From Chloroflexota bacterium (GTDB lineage Bacteria > Chloroflexota > Anaerolineae > J036 > Brachytrichaceae), in assembly GCA_023488685.1 (NCBI GenBank), contig JAMDDR010000053.1, forward strand, positions 1-40,183: DNA of 40,183 bases, given 5' to 3'. The translations under genes and the position numbers were made by a program. This document shows, one piece after another, positions 8,216 through 17,714 of this stretch; positions within the stretch are counted from its first letter, which is position 1, and each line of letters opens with the position of its first letter. Below the pieces are notes generated by a model. That model was given only the letters and a program-made list of their open reading frames with translations, did not search any database and was not told the origin of the DNA.

Positions 8216-9601
8216 ATGGCCGATCGACCAACTCAGCCCAATGCAATTCCCCAAGCCTTTGATTCTCTCAAGGCTGAGGATGAGTCGGCCTGGTTCGATC
8301 GTGTGTTCGTCTCACCGCCCAATTTCGAGACAATCGCCGGGCCTGGTTCGGTGATCGTGTTTGGCGAGCAGGGCACCGGAAAGACCGCGCTCAAAATGGC
8401 CCTGATGCGCCGCGCCCGTCCGCCGGGCGTAGAGCCAACACACTTGGTTGTGGAGTGGCATCCACCGCGCCTGCTGGCAGACTCCCGGCCGAGCCAGGCG
8501 GCTCGTGCCTGCGTCGATCAGGCGCTGAGCGCCTCAGCGCTGGCAGTATTGCAGCATCTCTCACGTTGGCCGGCGGCATATGGTCGGGCGCCTCTGTTTG
8601 CACGGGACATCCTGCACTGGTTTGTTCGCCAGCATGTCATCGGGACTCCGGAGTTCGTGTTGAGCCTGTTGGAAGAACAAGGCACGCTAGAGGGAATCGA
8701 TCTGGCCCGCCGGCTCCTGACACAACCCGCACACGAGGTGCTGAATGCGCAAGCGTCCGAGTCCGAGGTGATGAACCAGCTTGCCGTTGCCGTGAACCGC
8801 ATGGGCCTGGCCGGGATATGGTTGATCATGGAGGGCCTGGAGCCATGGGCGGAAGCCCAAGACCCAGGGCTTACTTCCATGCTGACGGGTTTGCTATCGA
8901 TGCTAGCATTATTCGAGGTGCGGGGGCTATCCATGAAGCTCATTTTGCCGACCACGCTGGAAGCGACGCTTGTGTCGTGCCCCGCCGTCAGCCGCCTACG
9001 ACTGCATCCGGTTCTGCTCACCTGGGACGCTGTCACGCTAAAGTGGCTGGTGGAGGCGCGGCTCGCAGCGTTGGCGGGCCGTGACTCCTTCGCTTTGAAT
9101 GAGTTGTGCGACGCGCCTGAGTTCGCAGATTGGCTTACCAAGTACGGCGGTCTTGTGCCGCGCGGCTGGTTGGAGCTGGCACACACGATCGTGCGCCAGT
9201 ACTTGTTAAATCACGATACACGACCGCTGACAGCCGATGAGTGGGAAGAAGCCTGGCACAACGATCCACCCATGCTGCGTATTGACATTCCCGCCAGCCG
9301 GGTATACCTGGGTTACTTCGAGGTCAAAGACCTGAAAATGGCCCAATATCGCTTGTTGCGCTACCTTTACTTGAACCATACGCGGTTTTGCACGCGCAGC
9401 GAGTTGTATTACCGCGTTCATCTTAACATGACTCGCGAGCCAACGCCTGAGGATGATGATTACCAGGAGCAGAAGAATTGGGGGGGGACAATCGATACAC
9501 TGATTTGGCGCTTACGTAAAGCGATCGAGTCAGATCCGGAATCGCCGATCTACATCGTTTCGGACCGCGGAAGGGGTGTACAGCTTCGGCACGCCAGGTG
9601 A
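8216..9601 (+). CDS. STAND-type NTPase with C-terminal OmpR-like winged helix
   Basis: Predicted cytoplasmic signalling NTPase, 461 residues. Walker A is GEQGTGKTAL (residues 50-59). A Walker B-like strand reads GIWLIMEGLEPW near residue 205, and LSMKLILPTTLEA follows as the sensor strand. Residues 353-461 look like a winged-helix effector (Trans_reg_C/OmpR type): KMAQYRLLRYLYLNHTRFCT, then GTIDTLIWRLRKAIESDP and the wing YIVSDRGRGVQL. This suggests NTP-dependent control of transcription. The order is unusual, because winged helix-STAND fusions normally carry the DNA-binding part at the N-terminus. It starts 20 bases after the membrane protein gene, without a clear ribosome site, so translation may be coupled. 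The target DNA is unknown. Confidence 0.8.
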   Translation: MADRPTQPNAIPQAFDSLKAEDESAWFDRVFVSPPNFETIAGPGSVIVFGEQGTGKTALKMALMRRARPPGVEPTHLVVEWHPPRLLADSRPSQAARACVDQALSASALAVLQHLSRWPAAYGRAPLFARDILHWFVRQHVIGTPEFVLSLLEEQGTLEGIDLARRLLTQPAHEVLNAQASESEVMNQLAVAVNRMGLAGIWLIMEGLEPWAEAQDPGLTSMLTGLLSMLALFEVRGLSMKLILPTTLEATLVSCPAVSRLRLHPVLLTWDAVTLKWLVEARLAALAGRDSFALNELCDAPEFADWLTKYGGLVPRGWLELAHTIVRQYLLNHDTRPLTADEWEEAWHNDPPMLRIDIPASRVYLGYFEVKDLKMAQYRLLRYLYLNHTRFCTRSELYYRVHLNMTREPTPEDDDYQEQKNWGGTIDTLIWRLRKAIESDPESPIYIVSDRGRGVQLRHAR

Positions 9602-9851
9602 CCTCTGTTCTGCTGAGAGGTAAATGTGAGGTTTCTGTAAGATGCGCGAGAGAGCCTTCGTCAGTGCCGTAATCGTTTACAGAGGCTACAGTCTAGCAAA
9701 TCATTACGGAGAGTGATCCAACTTTTAACTTGTCTACGACAGCGACAATAACGGCATAATAATCCTGCTTTCCTGCAGGACACCATGTGTGTCTTGCGTG
9801 GGGAGCAGCCCGGATCACGGATCACATTGAGGGAGGTTAACCGGCACTCGC

Positions 9852-11090
9852 ATGTCTCTAGGGTCACGGCCCAGCGCACCGGAATGGGTGCACCTTCTGT
9901 CTTTCCGCTTCGATCCGTTTGAGCATCTCGAAGCGTCGGCCGACCCATACCTAGCGAAATACTTCATCAGCCCCACGCCTCAATATATTGTCACGCTCGA
10001 CGCGCCTTTGTTGGTGTTGGCTCCACCAGGCGCTGGCAAAACAGCTCTATCGATTTATGTTGCCCGATCCTGCTGGTTAGGTGCAGGCGCTCAACATCCA
10101 TTTCCGCTTTTCTATACATTCCCAAAATACCTTAATGGCCGATCGGCCCCTACTTTCGCGGATCACACAGTGCACCTGGCGCATGCGGCAGCGGCAGCTT
10201 TGCTAATCAGCCTTGCGTTTCGCCCCGAACTGTACCTTGCCCTGCGGCCAACCGACCGGCGGGCCGTTGCATCGGCGTTGCAACGGGACCTGCGGCATTC
10301 CTTATCCCATTGCCTGCGCACCCTGGACGAGAATGGCAATGTTGTAGACCTAGCCGACCAGCTTGACCCCAGTTATCGGCTGTCCGATCCCCCAAAGCCT
10401 GCACAAGTCCGCGAATTCGTTGCGGTGCTGAAAGCATCCACGCCAAGCGAAACATCTCACACCAGCACCGAGTTCGAGGAATGGATTGAGCTTCTGTTAG
10501 GGAGACTGGGGTTCGAGAGCATCTATGCGCTGTGTGATGGCATCGATGCCTTCCCCGAGACTGCAGCAGCCAGGACGGATGTAGCCGATGCTTGGCTGGC
10601 TCCGTTGCTCGATCATGTTGAGACATGGGCCGGCAGGCGCGTGTATTTAAAAGCATTTCTACCCATTGAATTGGAAAGCTATTGGCGAACACATCATTTG
10701 CGACGAACATCCAGCCTGCCGGGCTTCCGGCTGGACTGGACGGTCGAGCGTCTTTCTCAGGCGATTCGAAAGCGCATCGAGGTGGCCTCAGAGGGCAAGT
10801 TCGACAGTCTCGATGCGATCAGCAGCACGGCGATCCGCGATCTTGAGACTTTGCTGGCGAGCCAGGTTCCGCCGCTCCCACGTGAGGTTCTGTGGGTCGC
10901 CCGGGAAACCCTGCGCGCGTTTAGCCAACGAGTAGGGGGGCGCGTTGGCAGCGCTCTGGAGCCGGAAGACGTGGCCGCTGGCCTGGCAGCGTACCGCCAG
11001 CAGCGGTCTGGATCACTTTTCGGCCAGCTTGGCGACAGGCTTCCCCCAGCCTTACCACAACAGGGCGCGTTGACGACCGTATCTCTTTAG
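9852..11090 (+). CDS. STAND-like P-loop NTPase
   Basis: Predicted cytoplasmic NTPase, 412 residues, not assignable to a named family. The entry region is FRFDPFEHLEASADPYLAKY, then Walker A APPGAGKTAL (residues 57-66). A Walker B-like strand, IYALCDGIDAFPE, lies near residue 222, and the sensor strand is VYLKAFLPIELESYW. The C-terminal part is helical and ends with a poorly conserved tail. It is clearly related to the two preceding proteins, and the three look like diverged paralogues or subunits. A 250-base gap (9602-9851) precedes it, holding a small hairpin (ACCTCT/AGAGGT near 9601-9622) and AT-rich stretches that could carry a second promoter. It is 7 bases from the next gene, so they are surely co-transcribed. 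Confidence 0.75.
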   Translation: MSLGSRPSAPEWVHLLSFRFDPFEHLEASADPYLAKYFISPTPQYIVTLDAPLLVLAPPGAGKTALSIYVARSCWLGAGAQHPFPLFYTFPKYLNGRSAPTFADHTVHLAHAAAAALLISLAFRPELYLALRPTDRRAVASALQRDLRHSLSHCLRTLDENGNVVDLADQLDPSYRLSDPPKPAQVREFVAVLKASTPSETSHTSTEFEEWIELLLGRLGFESIYALCDGIDAFPETAAARTDVADAWLAPLLDHVETWAGRRVYLKAFLPIELESYWRTHHLRRTSSLPGFRLDWTVERLSQAIRKRIEVASEGKFDSLDAISSTAIRDLETLLASQVPPLPREVLWVARETLRAFSQRVGGRVGSALEPEDVAAGLAAYRQQRSGSLFGQLGDRLPPALPQQGALTTVSL

Positions 11091-11097
11091 GCGAACC

Positions 11098-12369
11098 ATG
11101 AACACACCACCCGTATCCATCCCTGGGTATGCACCCGAGACCTTTGTCAACCGCGAGGCCGAAATCGAACGGGTGAGGCAGGCCATTCGGGTCATTCGCG
11201 CGGGGAATGGAGACACCAGAGGCTTATCTGCCGAGGGTAAGGAGGGTGCACCAATACGGCGTACCATCATCTTTCAGGGCATACGGGGTGCTGGTAAGAC
11301 CTGGCTGGCCTTGCATATCAAGCGATTCATCGCCAAGGAGTTCCAAGAGGCTACTGCTGTTCTCGTCAGGCTCGACCCACGCCTGGACGGATTGTTTGAG
11401 ATTGTCCCAGGCTGGGAGCGCGAGTGTGTGGCCAATCCGGGCCGTAAAGAAGCGGCTGCCGCAATCCTTCGGTGGCTGGTCAATGAGTTGAAGCCAGGCG
11501 CGGACGCAGATGCAAGCGAGGCCGACCTGGCGAACTGGCTGGCACAAAGAGTTGCTGGCCGGTTTGAATCCCCGAAGGTTTTCGTTCTGGTCGTGGATTC
11601 GGTATACGAAGCCGACTGGAATCTGCTGGAATCGCTGGAGCATCTTGTGCTTGGGCCACTGGCACAGATCAAGCGCACACTCATAGTGATGACTGGGCGT
11701 GGCAAGCCCTATCCCTGGGAATCGCCTTACCTGCGCGTAAACGCCCATTTCATGGACCTGCAACCGTTCGACGAACAGCACATCGCCCTGCAGACGAAGG
11801 CGCAAGCACCGGAGAGTCAAGTTTCTCCCAACGTGATCAAGCAACTGGGCGGAGGGATACCGCTCACCAACTATCTGCTGGCGCTCAATCCGGATGATCT
11901 GAACGGTGCTCTGGAAAACCTGCTTGAGTTTGTGCCGCTGGGGCGGCGACGGCGCATCCGGCGCTATCTTGAGGCATTGTGCATACTGGCGGATGGCTTT
12001 CGTGAAGAAGAGATGGTGCGACTGCTGATCGAGCGATTCAAAGGTGTAGGCGAATTTGCGGAGCTTTACGCGAAATTGATGCACAGCCAGCAGGCAGCGC
12101 TGCGCGTTGCCAGAGATGTGCGAGACGAATTGCTCCAATACAGCCTGGTGAACTGGAAAGAGGGACGTTTCAGACTTGACGAAGCCCTGCGTCACGTCAC
12201 TGAGACATACTTGAAGCGGGACCAACCGAAAACCTGGATCGGGCTGCGGCAGTGCGCGCTGGAGGTTAACCAGCAGTGGGCGGACAGGTTTCCTCAATAT
12301 CGCGAGTTTTACGAGCGACGAGCGCGCGAGCATCAACTCGCCCTGGAGGGCGCCTCGATCCGGGATTGA
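11098..12369 (+). CDS. AAA/STAND ATPase
   Basis: P-loop ATPase of the AAA_16/NACHT-like STAND type, 423 residues, predicted cytoplasmic. The N-terminus has FVNREAEIERVRQAI, the usual lead-in for this class. Walker A is GIRGAGKTW (residues 61-69) and Walker B is KVFVLVVDSVYEADW (around residue 165). The sensor strand is KRTLIVMTGRGKPYPW, and GGGIPLTNYLLAL corresponds to the GxP motif. The C-terminal quarter is a predicted helical winged-helix-like region with no evident effector. It begins 7 bases after the preceding stop and shares the operon, so it probably works in the same complex or pathway. A full-length antisense frame exists but has no coding character. Confidence 0.8.
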   Translation: MNTPPVSIPGYAPETFVNREAEIERVRQAIRVIRAGNGDTRGLSAEGKEGAPIRRTIIFQGIRGAGKTWLALHIKRFIAKEFQEATAVLVRLDPRLDGLFEIVPGWERECVANPGRKEAAAAILRWLVNELKPGADADASEADLANWLAQRVAGRFESPKVFVLVVDSVYEADWNLLESLEHLVLGPLAQIKRTLIVMTGRGKPYPWESPYLRVNAHFMDLQPFDEQHIALQTKAQAPESQVSPNVIKQLGGGIPLTNYLLALNPDDLNGALENLLEFVPLGRRRRIRRYLEALCILADGFREEEMVRLLIERFKGVGEFAELYAKLMHSQQAALRVARDVRDELLQYSLVNWKEGRFRLDEALRHVTETYLKRDQPKTWIGLRQCALEVNQQWADRFPQYREFYERRAREHQLALEGASIRD

Positions 12370-12426
12370 CACAAACATTAATGCACGAATGGCTCGATCC
12401 ATCAAGTGAAGGGGAGGCGCATTTTT

Positions 12427-15400
12427 ATGGCGCATTCGACAGACTGGCATGAGGAGTTCACCGGTTCGTACGCCACGCCGGAGCACATCGGCCGGCAGGA
12501 GATTCAGCAGCAGATCAAGGCTGCATTCGAGGGTGAAACCGGCGGGCCGTGTGTGGTATTCGTCACTGCGCGAGGCGGCATCGGCAAGACGCGCCTGCTC
12601 AACCACGTATTGAAAGACAGTTTCTTCAACGGCGACCGCTGGCGGCGCGCTGCCAGCCTGATCGACTTCTACCATGTTCAACACCATGCTACAGTCGGCC
12701 TGGTCGAGGCTATCTTCGACGTTCTGGCACCACATGCGACCGGCTCATTCAGGAACTACACGAAAGCTTGGGAGGATTTGGATAAAGCGCGCGTCACCGG
12801 CGAGGGGAGCAGCGCCGAAAAGCGCGAGGCGATGCTGAACGCCTTCGCAGCCGACCTGAAAGCGCTATCGCAACTTCAACGGGTTGTGCTGGCCTTCGAT
12901 ACTGCCGAGCGTCTGGTGTACAACATCGTCGATGTCACAGCGTCGCAGACTGCCGAATGCTGGGAGTGGCTCAAGAGAAGTCTTCCGGATTGGGGCGATG
13001 TGGTATTGGTGATCGCGGGGCGCCCACCGCAGACTGGCGTGTTGCGCCAGCAGATGGCTGCGACCGGTGCGTGCAAGGTCGTCTCGCTCGAATTGCGTCC
13101 GTTCGAATCCGACGAGGCGCGCCAGTACTTTGAGGCCGTGGTCAAGGCAGCCCGAGCCGGGGGGGATAATAAAGTCGCTGACCGCGTGGCCGCACTCGGC
13201 GACGACACCGACATGTATGAAGTGGCACGCATCTACGCGGGAGGTCACCCGGTGACCCTGGCATTGCTGGTCGACTACTTGAGTGTGATCGGCAAGCTGC
13301 CTGAGATGCTGCGCACCTCGCTGGCCGAAGCCCGCCGGCTGGTTAAATTGGACCCCGATGGGATGCAGAAAACGCTTCAACGCGAGCTGGTCACGCGATT
13401 GGCCGAGGCCAAAGGTTACGGTGACGCCTTGCGCAAGCTTGGGCGCGCCACAAAAGGCGCCGATGCAGCGCTGCTGGGCAAAATGCTCGGCATGGCCGAA
13501 GATGAAGTGGTGGATACGCTGGAGCGCATGCGGAACCTATCATTCGTCAAGACCCGACGGGCCGATCACCGCATCTTTCTGCATGACGAATTTTACGCCC
13601 TGTTGCAGCGCGAGATATACAGTGACCCCAGTGATGCCGAGGCAGCGGAAACGGATTATGGCGTGATCCGCGCGCACTACGACGAGCTGCTCGCTGGCTG
13701 CATCCAGTCGCTGCAAGATCTGTACCGGGGAGTCATCGATCGCAACGAGAGACTGCGCCGGCAGGACTTAATCGACCTGTTGACCCAACGACAGACACTC
13801 CAGGTCGAACTCGTGCATTACGTGTTGCGTGTCAATGCCGACGAGGGATTCAAGCTGTATTACCGCTACTTGCGCGAGTCAATTCTGTCCGGCGAAGATT
13901 CGTTTCAGAGCCAGTTACAGGCCGAAATGCTCGATTTTCTGGCGGCAAAGGACCCGACGGGTCAGGCATCTGTTGTGGCCGGCATCGACCGCAGCATGGT
14001 GCTGTTCCTCGCCCAACTGAATGTGCTGCTCAAGGCCTACGCAGTGCGCGACTACCAGAATGTTCTGCAACAAGCCGAGCACCTGCGCATGACACATGCT
14101 GCGAAGGGTACGTCCGATCCGCTGGTGAACGAGGCGGCTATAGAGATATGGGAGGCCTACGCGTTGACCGATCTCAGCGTTGAAGGTAACCTGCAGAAGG
14201 CAGGCTCGAAGTTCGATAGTGCCCTCGAAAAGATCAAGCGTGTCGGGAGCGCAATTGGCGTTGAGAGCAAGGGATCGCTATCACCTGCGGAATGGCGCCG
14301 GCAGGCAGTGTTAGGGCTGATCTACCACGGTCGCGGGTATTTAAGATGGTTGCGCGGGGATATGCGGGCCGCGATTGCGGAATATCAACAGGCAGCCATT
14401 TGTCACCGAGCGGTTGACTGGCCCTTTGATGCTGCGGCCACCTCGAACGACATGGGCTTTGCTCGCGCAGAGCAGGGTGAGATGTCCGCTGGATATGACC
14501 TGGTGAACGATGGATACCAGTTGCGGTTGAAGCTAGGATTTGGCGCGCCGGTGGGCTACAGCCTGTCCACGCTGGCGGCGGTCCGGCTGCGGCAGGGTGA
14601 GTATGCCCAGGCGGGCCAACTGGCCGACAAAGCGGTGCGTCTGTTCCGCGCCCTGGACAACAAACGCGGCATCGGCATGGCGCTATTCGAGCTTGCTCAA
14701 GCTACCCGCCGTCACGCCATGGCTGATGAGATGTTATCCCCCAATGAGAAGGTGCGCCTGTTGCGCGAAGCCCGCGACTACGCGCGCGAATCTTATGGGC
14801 ACTTCAGGGATTTAGGCGAGGCACATCGCAAGATGGATTCACGGATATCCGAGGGCGTGGTGCTGCGCGACTGGGTGCGAGTGCGTACCGAGCATCCTGG
14901 CCGAGATGACGTGGAACGCTTGTTTAACGAGAGTCGTGCAGCGTTGGAGGAAGCACTATCCGATCGGGACACCGCACTGTTTCGCAAGCTCGACGCAGCC
15001 GTCAACCTGGCCTTTCTGGGCTTGTATCGAGGAGACGACCAGGTCTTAGGTGAAGGCAGGCAAAGGGCCAATAGCCTTATTCCGGATGAGTACCGCATTG
15101 CACACCATTCGGGACAGCCTGCCATTGGGCGTGATGTGGCACAAGCCATGATGTGGCCCCAATTAGGACGGCTGCATACGCTGAACGGACGTCACGCGCT
15201 CAAACATTTTAGCGAGACCAGAGATCCATCCGTTCCAGTGGCTAGCCAGACCAACCAGTACCTTCAGGAAGCAGCTCGCGAATTCACTTTGTGTTTCGAG
15301 TACAACGCCTTGTACGGAGAAGGTCATCCGGGCTTCCGAGATGTTCAGCGAGATCTTTTTAGAGAGTTTAAGACGCTCAGCATCCGCCAGTTGAGGATGG

Positions 15401-15501
15401 TCAAGGAGGCCGTAGAGCAAACTGAGCGCGACTACAATCTGGGTCGCTCGTACCTTCGGCATTTTCTGGATCAGCGAGCACTGTGGGTAGAAGAGATGTA
15501 G
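12427..15501 (+). CDS. Large STAND NTPase with C-terminal helical (TPR-like) repeats
   Basis: Signalling NTPase of 1024 residues. The ATG at 12427 is preferred over an upstream GTG at 12406 because AAGGGGAGG (12409-12417) is well placed for it. The N-terminus has EHIGRQEIQQQIKAAF, then Walker A ARGGIGKTRL (residues 48-57), Walker B RVVLAFDTAERLV, sensor DVVLVIAGRPPQTGV and the GxP-type motif YAGGHPVTLALL. A winged-helix-like segment follows (about residues 310-400). The rest is almost all helical, with TPR-like pairs such as IYHGRGYLRWLRGDMRAAIA and LAAVRLRQGEYAQAGQLA. In this class the repeat tail usually senses the signal. It ends 216 bases before the radical SAM gene. Confidence 0.85.
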   Translation: MAHSTDWHEEFTGSYATPEHIGRQEIQQQIKAAFEGETGGPCVVFVTARGGIGKTRLLNHVLKDSFFNGDRWRRAASLIDFYHVQHHATVGLVEAIFDVLAPHATGSFRNYTKAWEDLDKARVTGEGSSAEKREAMLNAFAADLKALSQLQRVVLAFDTAERLVYNIVDVTASQTAECWEWLKRSLPDWGDVVLVIAGRPPQTGVLRQQMAATGACKVVSLELRPFESDEARQYFEAVVKAARAGGDNKVADRVAALGDDTDMYEVARIYAGGHPVTLALLVDYLSVIGKLPEMLRTSLAEARRLVKLDPDGMQKTLQRELVTRLAEAKGYGDALRKLGRATKGADAALLGKMLGMAEDEVVDTLERMRNLSFVKTRRADHRIFLHDEFYALLQREIYSDPSDAEAAETDYGVIRAHYDELLAGCIQSLQDLYRGVIDRNERLRRQDLIDLLTQRQTLQVELVHYVLRVNADEGFKLYYRYLRESILSGEDSFQSQLQAEMLDFLAAKDPTGQASVVAGIDRSMVLFLAQLNVLLKAYAVRDYQNVLQQAEHLRMTHAAKGTSDPLVNEAAIEIWEAYALTDLSVEGNLQKAGSKFDSALEKIKRVGSAIGVESKGSLSPAEWRRQAVLGLIYHGRGYLRWLRGDMRAAIAEYQQAAICHRAVDWPFDAAATSNDMGFARAEQGEMSAGYDLVNDGYQLRLKLGFGAPVGYSLSTLAAVRLRQGEYAQAGQLADKAVRLFRALDNKRGIGMALFELAQATRRHAMADEMLSPNEKVRLLREARDYARESYGHFRDLGEAHRKMDSRISEGVVLRDWVRVRTEHPGRDDVERLFNESRAALEEALSDRDTALFRKLDAAVNLAFLGLYRGDDQVLGEGRQRANSLIPDEYRIAHHSGQPAIGRDVAQAMMWPQLGRLHTLNGRHALKHFSETRDPSVPVASQTNQYLQEAAREFTLCFEYNALYGEGHPGFRDVQRDLFREFKTLSIRQLRMVKEAVEQTERDYNLGRSYLRHFLDQRALWVEEM

Positions 15502-15564
15502 CCGAGAGTGTCTAATATGGCATGACAAGTTGAGCTCTTGAACGGCAGAGCAAGCGATAGCATC

Positions 15565-15594
15565 TTGTCTGACCATCAGACCGACATATATAAC
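15565..15594 (+). promoter_or_regulatory. Candidate promoter before the radical SAM gene
   Basis: TTGTCT (15565-15570) and TATAAC (15589-15594), 18 bases apart, are the best -35/-10 pair in the 216-base gap. A small inverted repeat, GTCTGA/TCAGAC with a 3-base loop (15567-15581), overlaps the -35 box and could be a regulator site. The radical SAM gene may therefore have its own start as well as read-through from the NTPase genes. Confidence 0.3.
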
Positions 15595-15717
15595 AGGTAA
15601 ATTGCTGCCCGAAGAACATTCGTTCAGGTCAGGGGGGTTTTTGCCCTCTCGCCCAAGTTGAACTACAATCATTTGGGTCAATGTGGATCTGTGCTACCTG
15701 GGAGGGGAAAAAGGACA

Positions 15718-17177
15718 TGTCCGAACCTGTTATTCTCGTTGGCCATCCAGCGGGAGTACCTCGAGCACAGTGCAACTGCGCTTGTACTGAAGTAACGGTC
15801 GCGCCGTCACTGGTGTTCCCGCCAGCCACCAACACACTCTGGCAAATCGCGCCCGGCCTGCACCGCGACCATTTGCCGGATGGCTACGAACTGGTTTTCG
15901 ACTCATTCGGCCCGGCACGGGTGTATGCGCTGAATGCCCCGGCTCGCGATATCCTGAATGGCTTTGCCACTCCGCGCAATTTGCACATGATCGGCGCTAC
16001 AGCGGGCGGCATCTCGGACGAGGCTTCTGCCTGCGTGCGTCGCCTCATTGATCTGGAACTGCTTCATCCCTTTAATGGGTGTACAAAGCTTACGCCGCAA
16101 CCGCCAGACACGCTCACTGCCTGGCTGCACGCGACGAATGCCTGCAACCTGCGCTGTACATACTGTTATGTGGGCAAGTCGGCCGAACAGATGGACGAGG
16201 CGGTCGGCAGTGCTGCTCTGGAAGCCGTTTTTCGCTCTGCCACACGGCATGACTTTCGCTCTGTACACCTCAAATATGCAGGAGGCGAACCCACGCTGAA
16301 CTTCGCGTTGGTGAAGTCGCTGCACTGCCGCGCGCTGGAGATGGCCACCGGCACCCGGCTGGCCCTGCATGAGTCTGTCTTGAGCAACGGTGTGGCACTG
16401 ACGAATGCCATCGTGGACTATCTGCGCGATGAGGGCATACACCTGATGATCTCGCTGGATGGTCTCGGCCAAGCCCATGATGCACAACGCCCATTCGTGA
16501 AGGGCCGAGGCAGTGCCGCGCATGTTGTGCGCACCATCGACCGCGCGATTGCACGCGGGTTGCGTCCGGACTTGTCGATCACCGTTACAAGCAACAGCGT
16601 AGCGGACTTGCCGCAGGTGGTGGCGTTTGCACTGGAGCGCGGGTTGCGCTTCAACCTCAATTTCGTCCGAGACAGCGATCATGCGCCTGTGCGCCTATCC
16701 GCAGATGATCAACAACGTATTCTGGATGGTGTTCTGGCAGCGCTGGCAGTCATTGAGTCGCGCCTGCCACGTGAACGGTTGATCGATGGGCTGGTCGACC
16801 GTAGCAGCTTCCACCATCCACATACCAATGCCTGCAACGCCGGACAGAGCTATCTCGTCATCGATCATCGGGGGCGCATTGCGCCCTGTCATATGACCAT
16901 CGACCGCGCCGTCACCAATACGCGCGACCCTGATCCCATCCATACCCTGCAATCCGACATCTCCGGCTTTCCTCATCCTTCTGTGGACGCCCGAGAGGGC
17001 TGCCGCGAGTGCATGTGGCGTTACTGGTGCGCCGGTGGGTGTCCGTTGCTCGCACGGCGGGTTTCTGGCCGAACAGACACCGCCTCCCCATTCTGCATCA
17101 TATACAAGGTACTGTTCCCTGTCGTGTTGCGCCTGGAAGGTTTGCGCCTGGTGAAATGGGTTGCACCAGTGGCGTAA
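15718..17177 (+). CDS. Radical SAM/SPASM enzyme with PqqD-like N-terminal region
   Basis: Cytoplasmic iron-sulfur enzyme, 485 residues, of the type that modifies ribosomally made peptides or proteins. The ATG at 15718 is chosen for its strong ribosome site (GGGAGGGGAAAAAGG just upstream) over an in-frame ATG at 15681. The SAM cluster motif is CNLRCTYC (Cys143, 147, 150), followed by KYAGGEPTLN. The C-terminal SPASM region has CNAGQSYLVIDHRGRIAPCH, then GCRECMWRYWCAGGCPL and a last Cys in SPFC. Residues 38-118 resemble a PqqD-type peptide-recognition (RRE) fold: VYALNAPARDILNGF, then a helix pair. A short Cys-rich motif, CNCAC, lies at residues 19-23. No precursor peptide gene is obvious nearby, so the substrate is unknown. 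It is last before the cluster's terminator. Confidence 0.9.
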
Positions 17178-17226
17178 CTGTTTCACCTTCACCTTTACCC
17201 TCGTCTCTGCCCGATCCATCTAAGCC

Positions 17227-17256
17227 ACCGGAGAGCAGCTATTTCTGCTCTCCGGT
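17227..17256 (+). terminator. Strong intrinsic terminator of the STAND/radical SAM cluster
   Basis: A perfect 12-bp stem (ACCGGAGAGCAG at 17227-17238, CTGCTCTCCGGT at 17245-17256) with loop CTATTT is followed directly by TTTA, giving TTTTA with the last stem base. It lies 50 bases after the radical SAM stop codon, so the cluster ends here. Confidence 0.88.
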
Positions 17257-17714
17257 TTTACTGTGAGACGTTTGAGAGGATGCGGTGAGGGCATCTCCAT
17301 CCCAGGGTGATCCTTGAGCGAGGCTATTGTGGCCTATGCAACAGGGAGCCGTCGACTCCGAATGGCAAGTGTTGCTGTAAGGTATGTCCATCAACACTGA
17401 TCCCAATGTCTGTTGGAAGTCCGAAGCATGATCGGTTGTGTTTCAAATAAGTATAAGGAGGTGGTTCTCACAAGGCGCTGAAGCGTGATGGCAAAACCCA
17501 ATTCAACCCAGGACGGGGCAAAAGGAGGTCGCCTATAAGCAATACTCGCTGACTTAACACAAGCCAAACGGAGAGCGGCGCGCCGCCACAGACGTAGGAT
17601 CCTTAACTATGAGAACACTCTCTTGGCTGCACTGTCGTTCATGTGCTGCACATGGGGCAGGCAGTCATGATTGTCCGTGATCGTGACAGCACCTGGCAGT
17701 ATTTTGGAGGCAAC
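17257..17714. other. Intergenic region after the radical SAM gene
   Basis: No firm gene. Ribosome-site-like sequences AAGGAGGTGG (17455-17464) and AAAAGGAGG (17520-17528) are not followed by usable long frames. A 12-bp palindrome, GCGGCGCGCCGC, is at 17575-17586. A 23-codon frame (17609-17680) encodes a peptide with three Cys (MRTLSWLHCRSCAAHGAG, then SHDCP); it could be a small peptide or chance. Confidence 0.4.

Noticed and set aside
11224-12735. 503-codon minus-strand frame opposite the AAA/STAND genes
   Set aside because: It spans two clear plus-strand genes, has no recognisable motif, and is explained by GC bias.
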